Assembly: GCA_003385605.1 (NCBI GenBank)
Contig: QQUU01000007.1
Coordinates: 44,986 to 108,985 of the forward strand
DNA: 64,000 nucleotides
Source: Bacteroidota bacterium
Lineage (GTDB): Bacteria > Bacteroidota > Bacteroidia > Flavobacteriales > Schleiferiaceae
Direction: 5' to 3'
Of this stretch, positions 43,013-51,183 are shown one piece after another (within the stretch, counting starts at the first letter, position 1; every line of letters begins with the position of its first letter). The notes under the pieces are model-generated. The model was not told the DNA's origin. It made no database searches and saw nothing but the letters and a program-made list of their open reading frames with translations. Made by a program: the position numbers and the translations under genes.

Positions 43013-43891
43013 GTGTCAAACGAAAAGAAACCATCACTTTTTAAAGAAGTCATCCGATTAGGGAAACTTCGATTGGGAGTATCTGTAGTATTTAGCTCGA
43101 TAGCGGGTTACCTTTTAGGATATGAAGTCTTTTCATGGGTTGAACTTCTTCTTCTCACTCTTGGTGGATTGCTTGTAGTTGCGGCTTCAAACGCATTCAA
43201 TCAAATTTATGAGGTAGAGCAGGACGCCCTGATGAACCGGACTAAAAACCGACCACTTCCAGCAGGTACGATGACGGTTGCTCAAGCCTACACGGCAGCG
43301 GTTCTTGCACTCTTGGTCGGATTGTTTATGCTTTACAGTATCAATGTGCTTTCTGCGTTCTTCGGTGGGTTAAGTGCCTTCTTGTATGCGGTGATTTACA
43401 CACCGTTAAAAGCACGAACGTCTTTGGCAGTGTTTGTCGGAGCGTTCCCGGGAGCCATACCTTATATGCTCGGTTGGGTAGCGGCGCGAAACGATTTTGA
43501 TATAGAAACGGGCACCTTGTTCGCACAACAATTTTTTTGGCAGTTTCCGCACTTCTGGGCCATTGCTTGGTTCTCCTTTGAAGATTACAAAAGAGCGGGA
43601 TACAACTTGTTGCCCTCAGGTGCAAAGGACCGTCCGAGCCAGTTGTATGTGATTATTTACACGATTTGGATGATCGTTGTTGGTATTCTCCCTGTCTTTG
43701 GAATTACAGGCGAACTCACTTTGAGTTACACGGGTGCTGCGCTGGTATTGCTACTCGGCCTATGGGTACTTAGCAATGGGATGAAACTCTTGAAGAGCGG
43801 TGACGATAAGGTCGCAAGAAAACTAATGCTGAGCAGTATCGGTTATCTAACGGGTATGCAGCTCATTTATGTTATTGATAGATTTATCTAA
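43013..43891 (+). CDS. ctaB: Protoheme IX farnesyltransferase (heme O synthase)
   Basis: A 292-residue UbiA-fold membrane enzyme that adds a farnesyl chain to heme b, making heme O, the precursor of heme A for the aa3 oxidase. The polyprenyl-diphosphate motif is NQIYEVEQDALMNRTKNRP (about residues 63-81), and the second conserved loop includes DRPSQL...; eight to nine helices are apparent. The start is GTG at 43013: an in-frame TAG lies immediately upstream and no earlier ATG exists, so the GTG is well supported. It leads the cluster of oxidase subunits and assembly factors. Confidence 0.94.
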   Translation: MSNEKKPSLFKEVIRLGKLRLGVSVVFSSIAGYLLGYEVFSWVELLLLTLGGLLVVAASNAFNQIYEVEQDALMNRTKNRPLPAGTMTVAQAYTAAVLALLVGLFMLYSINVLSAFFGGLSAFLYAVIYTPLKARTSLAVFVGAFPGAIPYMLGWVAARNDFDIETGTLFAQQFFWQFPHFWAIAWFSFEDYKRAGYNLLPSGAKDRPSQLYVIIYTIWMIVVGILPVFGITGELTLSYTGAALVLLLGLWVLSNGMKLLKSGDDKVARKLMLSSIGYLTGMQLIYVIDRFI

Positions 43892-43893
43892 GA

Positions 43894-44472
43894 ATGGAAA
43901 CATTAGCACAACAACGAAGAAAAGCATCTAAACCGCTTTTATGGATCGGAATCGGCTCAATCATTATGGCCTTTGCGGGTTTGACCTCCGGGTATGTGGT
44001 AAGTAGAACCACGTTGGTAGAATCTGGGAACTGGCTTGTTTTTGAATTGCCTACTGCCTTTAACTATAGTACCGTAGCAATTATAGCTTCATCCTTGACA
44101 CTTTGGCTAGGGAAAAAAGCAATTTCTAATGGTGAGGAAGGACGTTTGCGACTCTTCTTGTGGTTGACTATTGTTTTTGGCGTAGTCTTCGCTGTTTTGC
44201 AGGTTCGAGGCTGGGGAGAATTGATCAATGAACAAGTATTTTTCACAGGACCTGGCTCCAACCCCGCAGGCTCGTGGGTCTATGCCATTTCCCTGTTCCA
44301 TCTCGCTCACTTAGGTGGCGGTATCATCTCATTACTCTACACGACTGTAAGAGCTTACGGAGGTAAGTATTCCCAGGAGGATTATCACGGTGTTCAGTTG
44401 GCGTCCATCTACTGGCATTTTGTGGACCTTTTGTGGATATATTTATTCATCTTTTTGACTCTTATTCGTTAG
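43894..44472 (+). CDS. Cytochrome c oxidase subunit III-like protein (short, five helices)
   Basis: A 192-residue membrane protein with about five helices and the subunit III signature near its C-terminus, QLASIYWHFVDLLWIYLF. It lacks the first two helices of full-length subunit III. It starts two bases after ctaB. Bacteroidota commonly carry two subunit III genes in tandem here, a short one and a longer one. It should pack against CoxA in the membrane; which copy is incorporated under which condition is not evident. Confidence 0.88.
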   Translation: METLAQQRRKASKPLLWIGIGSIIMAFAGLTSGYVVSRTTLVESGNWLVFELPTAFNYSTVAIIASSLTLWLGKKAISNGEEGRLRLFLWLTIVFGVVFAVLQVRGWGELINEQVFFTGPGSNPAGSWVYAISLFHLAHLGGGIISLLYTTVRAYGGKYSQEDYHGVQLASIYWHFVDLLWIYLFIFLTLIR

Positions 44473-44477
44473 ATTTG
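44470..44477 (+). promoter_or_regulatory. -7 element overlapping the stop of the first subunit III gene
   Basis: TAGATTTG matches TAnnTTTG. Its TAG is the stop codon of the preceding gene (44470-44472), and the next ATG is 27 bases downstream at 44505. It could provide an internal promoter for the second half of the cluster. Confidence 0.4.
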
Positions 44478-44504
44478 CACGAATCATAATTCAAAACACT
44501 CGTT

Positions 44505-45425
44505 ATGTCTTCTAATGCTGATTTAATCCAAGATACCAACCATTGGGGCGGAGGATCGAGACCTATGGGCGCTCGATACGGTAAGCTCATGATGTGGTTC
44601 TTCTTGTTATCAGATGCATTGACCTTCTCGGGCTTCCTAACCGCCTATGGTTTAATGCGCTTCAAGTATGAAAGCACTTGGCCTATTGCTGAAAACGTAT
44701 TTACTCACTTTCCGGGTCTAGAGGGCGACCAGCCATTGCTCTATGTGGCCTTGATGACGTTCATTCTGATCATGTCTTCTGTGACTATGGTATTGGCAGT
44801 AAATGCCGGTGAAAAAATGAACAGAGGTGCCGTTACGAACTGGATGTTATGGACCATCGTAGGTGGTTTTATCTTTGTTGGCTCGCAGGCATGGGAGTGG
44901 TACCACTTCATCATGGGAGATAGCGGTGCAGTTGAAACAGCACGTCAAGAAATTCTACATGTTTACAACGCGGAAGGTGAGCGCTTGAGCTTCAGCCAGG
45001 TTGTACATGGCATGGAAGAAGGTCACGCGAGCAACCATGGTGAGACATTTACTAAAACAGAGGTTCTTTCTTCGATGAAAGGAGATGCCTCTCTTTACCT
45101 GAAGGAACCAGGAAAAGCAGGTCGTGCTTTTACCCACGCGGAAAGTGTTGCTTTCCTAGAGGCTGGTGATGTTGTTCAGGGAGCGAATATGATTCACAAC
45201 GAATACGGAAGAAAGCAGTTCGCAAACTTCTTCTTCTTCATCACAGGATTCCACGGATTCCACGTATTCTCTGGGGTAGTCATCAACTTTGTAATTTTCT
45301 ACAACGTTCTACTAGGAACGTACGAGAGAAGAGGTCATTACCGCATGGTTGAAAAGGTTGGTTTGTACTGGCACTTTGTAGACCTTGTATGGGTATTCGT
45401 ATTTACATTCTTCTACCTCGTATAA
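44505..45425 (+). CDS. Cytochrome c oxidase subunit III with soluble insertion
   Basis: A 306-residue subunit III. Helices are seen at about residues 28-52, 78-99, 112-131, 238-262 and 281-305. The family marks FFFFITGFHGFHVFSG and VGLYWHFVDLVWVFVF are intact. Between the third helix and TGFHGFH is a hydrophilic stretch of about 100 residues (138-237), charged and histidine-containing, where compact subunit III proteins have a short loop. It follows the short subunit III gene by 32 bases. The core call is firm; the function of the insert is unknown. Confidence 0.92.
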   Translation: MSSNADLIQDTNHWGGGSRPMGARYGKLMMWFFLLSDALTFSGFLTAYGLMRFKYESTWPIAENVFTHFPGLEGDQPLLYVALMTFILIMSSVTMVLAVNAGEKMNRGAVTNWMLWTIVGGFIFVGSQAWEWYHFIMGDSGAVETARQEILHVYNAEGERLSFSQVVHGMEEGHASNHGETFTKTEVLSSMKGDASLYLKEPGKAGRAFTHAESVAFLEAGDVVQGANMIHNEYGRKQFANFFFFITGFHGFHVFSGVVINFVIFYNVLLGTYERRGHYRMVEKVGLYWHFVDLVWVFVFTFFYLV

Positions 45426-45437
45426 AAAAAAGAAATC

Positions 45438-45746
45438 ATGGCAGAACACAATGGAACATGGTGGATTTGGAAAGTTTTCTGGATCCTTTTAGTGATCACC
45501 GGAGTCGAGGTGGTTTTAGGTATTATCAAGCCTGAGTTTTTATTGACTCAAGTAATTGGAACGTCAATCTTGAATATCGTATTCATCCTATTGACGTTGG
45601 TAAAAGCAGGATACATCGTACAAATTTTCATGCACGTGAAGTATGAAAAGAAAGCGATGAAGTACGCATTGTACCTCCCTAGCTTGATTCTTATCCCGTA
45701 TTTGACATTTATCTTATTGACCGAAGGTTCATACCTTTTTAGTTAA
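45438..45746 (+). CDS. Cytochrome c oxidase subunit IV
   Basis: A 102-residue membrane protein with three helices, matching the bacterial subunit IV family. KAGYIVQIFMHVKYE in the second helix/loop is the conserved segment (family form: K..yV..yFMHLk.E). It overlaps the sco1 start by one base (TAATG). It completes the oxidase encoded by coxAB at 20.7-23.6 kb together with the two subunit III genes. Confidence 0.9.
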   Translation: MAEHNGTWWIWKVFWILLVITGVEVVLGIIKPEFLLTQVIGTSILNIVFILLTLVKAGYIVQIFMHVKYEKKAMKYALYLPSLILIPYLTFILLTEGSYLFS

Positions 45747-46459
45747 TGAAAGCGATAACAGTATTTCAACGGGTAGCACTAATCGCAGTATTAGTGCTAC
45801 CCGCTTTAGTTTACATCATCTTTGTTTACGGACAGAACGAAGTATTCTTTCAGACCCTAGATTATGTAGGAGAGAAGGTGTATGATGAGGAAAGTGGAGA
45901 TACTGTTTACTACGAAATACCAGACTTTGAACTTCTTAGTGCGCAAGGAACACCCGTGAATAAAACTACCATGGATTCCACCATCTATGTAGTGAGTTTC
46001 TTTTTTGCAACGTGTCCCACGATTTGCCCAGCTATGAATTTTCACCTCAATGATATTGAGAGTCGTTTTAAGGGGTATCCAGACTTTAAGCTGCTAAGCA
46101 TTACAGTGGATCCCGAAAAGGATTCTGTACAAGCATTGGCGACCTATCAGAAAGAACGCAATTACAGAGAGGGTAAGTGGCTTTTTGCGACAGGGGAGAA
46201 GGAGCCTATTTATGATTTGGCAAAAAGCTTGTTCCTAAATGCGTTTGAAGACCAAACCGCAGAAGGTGGATTCTTACACAGTACTAATGCCATCATTGTG
46301 GATTGGAATGGGAACATTCGCAGTAGAAAAGATGATCTAGGAAACATTGTAGGCTCTTATGATGTTTTAGACGTAACACAGTTGAACGATTTAGAATCGG
46401 ACATCAAGGTATTAATCGCTGAATACGAGCGGGACAAACACAATTTGTTAGATGACTAA
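45746..46459 (+). CDS. Sco1/SenC copper chaperone for the CuA site
   Basis: A 237-residue membrane-anchored thioredoxin-fold protein. One N-terminal helix (about residues 8-28) leads into the periplasmic domain. The copper-binding cysteines are Cys90 and Cys94 in FATCPTICPAMN, and the distal histidine is His178 in FLHSTNAI. This is the complete Cu-binding set. It delivers copper to, or reduces, the CuA cysteines of CoxB. Its ATG overlaps the subunit IV stop and its end overlaps the DUF420 gene by eight bases, a tightly coupled set. Confidence 0.94.
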   Translation: MKAITVFQRVALIAVLVLPALVYIIFVYGQNEVFFQTLDYVGEKVYDEESGDTVYYEIPDFELLSAQGTPVNKTTMDSTIYVVSFFFATCPTICPAMNFHLNDIESRFKGYPDFKLLSITVDPEKDSVQALATYQKERNYREGKWLFATGEKEPIYDLAKSLFLNAFEDQTAEGGFLHSTNAIIVDWNGNIRSRKDDLGNIVGSYDVLDVTQLNDLESDIKVLIAEYERDKHNLLDD

Positions 46460-47000
46460 TGTAGCTCAGGACAAGAAAGTCCTCAATTTTATTTACATCG
46501 TTAGTGCAGTTATCCCAGTTGCTGTAGGGTTATTGATGATCATGCCTACAGAGTGGAAAATGAGTCTAGGTATGACTGAGAATACACCAGTAAGCAGTTT
46601 ACCGCTGGTACATGCTGTACTGAATGGTCTGACTTTTTTGTTTTTGCTCATGGCGCTCGTGGCGATCAAGAACAAACGCATAATCATCCACAGAACATTC
46701 ATGATATCTGCCTTGGTATTGAGTTCAGTGTTCTTGATTTCATATGTGATTTACCATACAACTCATCCAAGTGCTAAGTTTCTCGGTGAAGGCACAGTGC
46801 GATACGTCTATTTCTTTATTCTTATCTCTCATATCATCTTGAGTATTCCAGTGATTCCATTGGCTCTTTTGAGTATTTGGCGTGGTTGGACTAACGATAT
46901 TGAAAAGCATAAGAAAATCACCAAATTTTCATTTCCTATCTGGTTGTACGTAAGCCTGACGGGTGTTTTGGTGTACCTATTCATGCAACCGTATTATTGA
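46452..47000 (+). CDS. DUF420 membrane protein, likely oxidase assembly factor
   Basis: A 182-residue protein with about five helices and scattered conserved histidines (VHAVLNGL, IIHRTFM, YHTTHPSAKF, ISHIILS, EKHKKITKF), the family's pattern. DUF420 proteins sit with cytochrome-oxidase assembly genes across bacteria; as I recall, the Firmicutes member CtaM/YozB is required for oxidase activity. Its start lies within the end of sco1, and its stop is overlapped by the next gene (TGATG). A role in heme A or copper insertion is inferred from context. Confidence 0.85.
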   Translation: MTNVAQDKKVLNFIYIVSAVIPVAVGLLMIMPTEWKMSLGMTENTPVSSLPLVHAVLNGLTFLFLLMALVAIKNKRIIIHRTFMISALVLSSVFLISYVIYHTTHPSAKFLGEGTVRYVYFFILISHIILSIPVIPLALLSIWRGWTNDIEKHKKITKFSFPIWLYVSLTGVLVYLFMQPYY

Positions 47001-47209
47001 TGAGACGGGCTTTTCTAGCGATATTCTTTTTTTCATTGCCATTGATTAGTATGGCGCAGTGCAGCATGTGTAAGGCAGTTGCTGAGAGCGCAGATGGTGG
47101 TGGATTTGGCGCTGGATTGAACTACGGTATCTTGTATTTGATGATTTTCCCTTACCTAATTATTGGGGGTATTGCCTACCGTTTGTACCGAGCGAAAAAA
47201 GCCAACTAA
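47000..47209 (+). CDS. Small CxxC membrane protein of the oxidase-assembly cluster
   Basis: A 69-residue protein. A signal peptide (residues 1-19, ending SMA) would leave a mature N-terminus beginning Gln-Cys-Ser-Met-Cys, a CxxC at residues 21-24, followed by a glycine-rich segment and one transmembrane helix (about 40-60) with a basic tail. The ATG at 47000 overlaps the DUF420 stop; a TTG one codon earlier is the other candidate. Tight coupling with DUF420 and Sco1 suggests a thiol or copper role at the outer face of the inner membrane. I know no named family for it. Confidence 0.75.
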   Translation: MRRAFLAIFFFSLPLISMAQCSMCKAVAESADGGGFGAGLNYGILYLMIFPYLIIGGIAYRLYRAKKAN

Positions 47210-47251
47210 ATCCACTATCTTCGAGGTACCACTAACCTTACCGTAGTACTG

Positions 47252-48688
47252 ATGAAGAAATCCTTATTCTTTTTAATACTTCTAGCGTTTACCACCCCTG
47301 CTTCTTGGGCGCAGGAAAGCTGGTCGCTTAACCGTTGTATCGAGCATGCACGAACGCATAGTATCGATATTCAGCGCGGTCAGAATGCCTTGGCCAATGC
47401 GAAATTGACAGAAATGCAAAGCAAACTTGCATTCCTTCCTACCGCAAATATTAACGGTGGATATTACTGGAACTTCGGTCTGACCATTGATCCAATCACC
47501 AACACGCGTCAGCCGGGTTCACGACAAACCCTCAGTACCACAGCTTCTGGGAACTGGACCTTGCTATCGGGAGGTAGAAACTTATACCAGCTTCAACAAG
47601 CGAGAATGAGCAGCGTTGCTGCGCTTTACCAACTTGAAGACGTCAAAAACAATACTTTTCTAAATATTGCTTCGGCCTATTTGCAGATCATTGTAAACAT
47701 GCAGCTTGAAGAGGTTGCCCAGGGCCAGTTGAACACCTCCATCCAAAGCTTGGAAAGAACGCAACTGCTCTTTGATAACGGAGCAATCTCTAAGGATAAT
47801 TACCTGCAAAGTGTTGCTCAGACCAAAAATGATGAAGGCAACCTTACCAGTGCAAGAAACGCGGTGCTTTTGAGCAAGCTGCAGCTATATCAACTCTTAC
47901 AGCTTGAAGATGATTTTGAGGATTTCACGATTGAAATGCCCGAAGTGAACCTTAGCCAGTTGAGTTTACAGGATTACGGCAGGACCGATTTGAAGGAAGA
48001 AGCGATCCGCAAACAACCTTCAGTACGAGCGGCGGAAGCGAATCTTCAAAGTGCCGAATACGGCGTTCAACTAGCGAATGCAGCGAGGTATCCTAGTCTG
48101 TTTTTCTTGGCCCAGCTGAACTCTAACTACGTTCAAGGCTTGCCGTATTTTACGGATTACGTTGAGCTCACAACCTACACATTGGTAGAGGATCCGACAA
48201 CGGGTAACATCCTTCAATTGCCGCAAACGGTTAATGTCCCTGATCCGAACTCACAGATTAAATACACCATTAGCAATCAGCTTGCAGATAATTGGAACCA
48301 ATTCATTGGCTTTGGTTTTCAAGTGCCTTTATTTAACGGCGGACAGACACATGCTGCTGTGCAACGCGCGAAGATTCAAGAAAACAATGCCGCCTTGGAC
48401 AAGCAGGCTAGTGAGCTCGCGGTGCGCCAAACCATCGAAAGAGCTCTTGTTGACGCTAAGAACTCGTTGGCTTTGTACAATGCAGCCAATGCTTCAGCTG
48501 CAGCAGCAGAACTTGCGCTTAACAATGCGCAATTAAATTTTGATCAAGGTGTAATTAGCGCTTTTGATCTAGGGCTTTCGAAAAACCAATTTCTAGCTGC
48601 TAAAAGCCAAGAAATTCAAACCAAATTTGATTACTTGTTCAAGGTCAAAGTCCTTGAGTTTTATTTATTCAATCAGATCACCCTTTAA
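47252..48688 (+). CDS. TolC-family outer-membrane efflux protein
   Basis: A 478-residue outer-membrane channel protein. A signal peptide (ending SWAQ, about residue 20) is followed by two long helical hairpins with the TolC internal repeat: RCIEHARTHSIDIQRGQNALANA in the first half and KQPSVRAAEANLQSA in the second. Two short beta segments lie between them (FLPTANINGGYYWNFG; a second around 270-370). It pairs with the adaptor 12 bases downstream. No inner-membrane transporter adjoins it. A near-match -7 element, TATCTTCG, is at 47216-47223. Confidence 0.92.
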   Translation: MKKSLFFLILLAFTTPASWAQESWSLNRCIEHARTHSIDIQRGQNALANAKLTEMQSKLAFLPTANINGGYYWNFGLTIDPITNTRQPGSRQTLSTTASGNWTLLSGGRNLYQLQQARMSSVAALYQLEDVKNNTFLNIASAYLQIIVNMQLEEVAQGQLNTSIQSLERTQLLFDNGAISKDNYLQSVAQTKNDEGNLTSARNAVLLSKLQLYQLLQLEDDFEDFTIEMPEVNLSQLSLQDYGRTDLKEEAIRKQPSVRAAEANLQSAEYGVQLANAARYPSLFFLAQLNSNYVQGLPYFTDYVELTTYTLVEDPTTGNILQLPQTVNVPDPNSQIKYTISNQLADNWNQFIGFGFQVPLFNGGQTHAAVQRAKIQENNAALDKQASELAVRQTIERALVDAKNSLALYNAANASAAAAELALNNAQLNFDQGVISAFDLGLSKNQFLAAKSQEIQTKFDYLFKVKVLEFYLFNQITL

Positions 48689-48700
48689 CCACCACTACCG

Positions 48701-49948
48701 ATGAAAATGAATTATAAAATTATTGTACCCGTTGTTCTACTGATCATCGTGGCCATTGTAGCGAAAAAGAAGGGTTGGATAGATTCAAACTCCGATGCCA
48801 TTGAGGTAGAGTTGGGTTACGTACACAAGAGAACCGTTGTTGAATCGGTAACTGCTAGTGGAAAGATTCAACCCGAAGTTGAGGTTAAAATGAGTCCTGA
48901 AGTAAGTGGGGAAATCATTGAGGTAAATGTTGTCGACGGTCAATACGTTGATGAAGGCACCCTGCTTGTTAAGATCAATCCAGATCTCTATGAAAGTGCC
49001 ATTACAAGATCGCGTGCGGCAGTGAATAGTGCAAAAGCAGGCTTGGCGCAAAGCAAGGCCAGTTTGATAGAGGCGAACAAATTATGGGAGAGAAATAAAG
49101 TTTTGTTTGAAAAAGGCGCTATTTCTCAGCAAGAATTTGATGCCGCACAACGCGCGATCACCGTAGCTGAATTGCAGCAGGAAAGTGCACAATACAACCT
49201 GCAGAGTGCAGAGGCGAATCTGGACGAAGCATACAAAAATTTGAAGCGAACGTCCATTGTTGCACCAATTTCGGGTACCGTTACCCAGTTGAATGTTGAG
49301 CTTGGCGAGCGAGTAGTTGGAACCGCTACGATGACAGGAACAGAAATGCTCAGGATCGCAGAGCTGGATACCATGGAGGTTTTGGTTGAGGTTAACGAGA
49401 ACGATATTGTCAAATTGATGCTTGGTGATACGGCTTATATTGAGTTAGATGCCTTCCTAGGCGAAAAATTCGAGGGTGTAGTTAGTGAGATCGCCAATAG
49501 TGCAAACCTTGCTCTTGGTGCTTCTGCAGATCAGGTAACAAACTTTGAGGTTAAGATTCGCATTCTAAATAGTAGCTACCAGCACTTGCGTTCTACCTAT
49601 GGTGCAAATCCATTCCGTCCTGGAATGACGGCAACCGTTGAGATTATCACAAACAAGGTGAAAGGTGCCCTAGTTGCGCCGATACAAGCCGTTTCGGTGC
49701 GTAAAGACACCAGCACTACGGCCAAGCGATACGGTGCTTCTGACGACTCGGACGAAAGTTTCGAAGTGGTTTTCGTTCCTCAAAGAGGTAAGGTGAACGT
49801 TCAGGTAGTCAAAAGCGGTATCCAAGACGATGAATACATCATCCTTGATGGAGTAGAGGATAGCACAGAAATAGTCGTTGGACCTTACAGCGCTGTATCG
49901 AGAGAGCTTAAAAACGGCGCATCCATCAAACTCAAAGAAGAAAAATGA
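48701..49948 (+). CDS. Periplasmic adaptor (HlyD/MacA family) of an efflux system
   Basis: A 415-residue membrane-fusion protein. The N-terminal anchor (about residues 4-22), the lipoyl-like half-motifs (SGKIQPEVEVKMSPEVSGEI; TSIVAPISGTVTQLNVELGERV), a coiled-coil hairpin between them (about 95-170) and the beta-barrel and membrane-proximal domains are recognisable. It is of the MacA type, which normally works with an ABC (MacB) or RND pump. It should bridge that pump and the TolC protein encoded just upstream. Its stop codon overlaps the tsaB start (ATGA). Confidence 0.9.
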   Translation: MKMNYKIIVPVVLLIIVAIVAKKKGWIDSNSDAIEVELGYVHKRTVVESVTASGKIQPEVEVKMSPEVSGEIIEVNVVDGQYVDEGTLLVKINPDLYESAITRSRAAVNSAKAGLAQSKASLIEANKLWERNKVLFEKGAISQQEFDAAQRAITVAELQQESAQYNLQSAEANLDEAYKNLKRTSIVAPISGTVTQLNVELGERVVGTATMTGTEMLRIAELDTMEVLVEVNENDIVKLMLGDTAYIELDAFLGEKFEGVVSEIANSANLALGASADQVTNFEVKIRILNSSYQHLRSTYGANPFRPGMTATVEIITNKVKGALVAPIQAVSVRKDTSTTAKRYGASDDSDESFEVVFVPQRGKVNVQVVKSGIQDDEYIILDGVEDSTEIVVGPYSAVSRELKNGASIKLKEEK

Positions 49949-50616
49949 TCCTTTGTATAGAAACAGCAACCAAGAATTGTAGTGTTGCTATCGTTTCTGA
50001 CAATCGGGTAATTGCCCAGAGTGCGGAGCGCGCAGATAAGTTTGTTCATGGTGAGCGTCTGCATCTCCTTGTACAAGAATGCATGCAAACTGCCGGTCTA
50101 GATTATTCCGGTATTCAAGGAGTGTGCGTGGGTAAAGGCCCCGGTTCCTACACAGGTTTACGGATTGGTGTTAGTGCTGCTAAAGGCATCTGCTATGCAG
50201 CGAAGTTGCCCTTATACAGTTTACCCACACTCGGTTGCTTTGATATGACCCAGGTCAAAGGGGACGAAGTCATAGCCGTAATTGATGCACGTAGGGATGA
50301 GGTGTACGCACAACATTGGGTGCGAAAAGAAGGTGTTTTTCATCCAGCATCTGCTGTTGAAGCGGTGATCGTAACTGAAAAATCTTGGGAACATTTGGCC
50401 AATAAGCAGGTTCAGGTCATAGGTGACGCCGCTGAAAAGGTGAGTCACTTACACGGTAATTCGAACTGGATCTATGCAGAGAATGCTTATCCGAGCGCCA
50501 AGGATATGGCCAATCTCCTCGATACACCAGCCATGGTGAAAGAAGATGTCGCTTATTTCGAGCCCTATTACCTAAAGGATTTTGTGGCTCTGAAGTCTAC
50601 TAAGAAACTACTCTAA
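49945..50616 (+). CDS. tsaB: tRNA threonylcarbamoyladenosine biosynthesis protein TsaB
   Basis: A 223-residue ASKHA-fold protein that partners TsaD and TsaE to make t6A37 on ANN-decoding tRNAs. The opening ILCIETATKNCSVAIVSD and the GVCVGKGPGSYTGLRIGVSAAKG segment are diagnostic. The start overlaps the adaptor stop by four bases (ATGA). It converges with the tag gene and shares nine bases with it. TsaD and TsaE are not in the window. Confidence 0.95.
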   Translation: MILCIETATKNCSVAIVSDNRVIAQSAERADKFVHGERLHLLVQECMQTAGLDYSGIQGVCVGKGPGSYTGLRIGVSAAKGICYAAKLPLYSLPTLGCFDMTQVKGDEVIAVIDARRDEVYAQHWVRKEGVFHPASAVEAVIVTEKSWEHLANKQVQVIGDAAEKVSHLHGNSNWIYAENAYPSAKDMANLLDTPAMVKEDVAYFEPYYLKDFVALKSTKKLL

Positions 50617-51183
50617 ACATTTTTCGTAAGCAGGACAGCTTACCAAATGATCGTTGACCATGCCGCTGGCCTGCATATGCGCATACATCGTTGTGGGGCC
50701 AATAAATTTAAAGCCGAGCTTCTTAAGGTCTTTAGAAATCCTAGCTGCTAGGTCGGTTACTGCTGGTAACTCTTCTATGGAAGTTCGCCTCATATTCAAG
50801 GGTTTTCCGTCGAGATAACTCCAAAGAACATCTACAAGTCGCTCATCACGGTGGTGCATCGCTTTGAGCACTTTGGCATTATGGATGGCAGCTTGGATCT
50901 TCTGTCTATTCCTTATGATTCCCGCATTTTGCATCAGACGATTCACATCTTTGTCATCCATTCTAGCGATTTTATCAGCATTAAAATCGAAAAAAGCCTC
51001 ACGAAAATTATCCCGTTTATTCAGAATGGTAATCCAACTAAGTCCAGCTTGGAAAGTTTCAAGAATTAAGTACTCAAACATCTTTCGTTCGTCTCGGACT
51101 GGACGTCCCCACTCTAAATCGTGGTATGCTTTGTAGCGATCGGAACCAAGGCACCAAGGGCATCTAGTATCTAAGCTTTCCAT
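50608..51183 (-). CDS. tag: DNA-3-methyladenine glycosylase I
   Basis: A 191-residue base-excision repair enzyme removing 3-methyladenine. It shows the zinc-binding N-terminal RCPWC, the conserved YHDLEWGRPVRDERKMFEYLILETFQAGLSW-type segment (about residues 19-50), the helix-hairpin-helix region, and the C-terminal HLVSCPAYEKC with the remaining zinc ligands. It overlaps the upstream yyaL gene by 13 bases, so the two form a minus-strand unit. Confidence 0.95.
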   Translation of the reverse strand: MESLDTRCPWCLGSDRYKAYHDLEWGRPVRDERKMFEYLILETFQAGLSWITILNKRDNFREAFFDFNADKIARMDDKDVNRLMQNAGIIRNRQKIQAAIHNAKVLKAMHHRDERLVDVLWSYLDGKPLNMRRTSIEELPAVTDLAARISKDLKKLGFKFIGPTTMYAHMQASGMVNDHLVSCPAYEKCLE

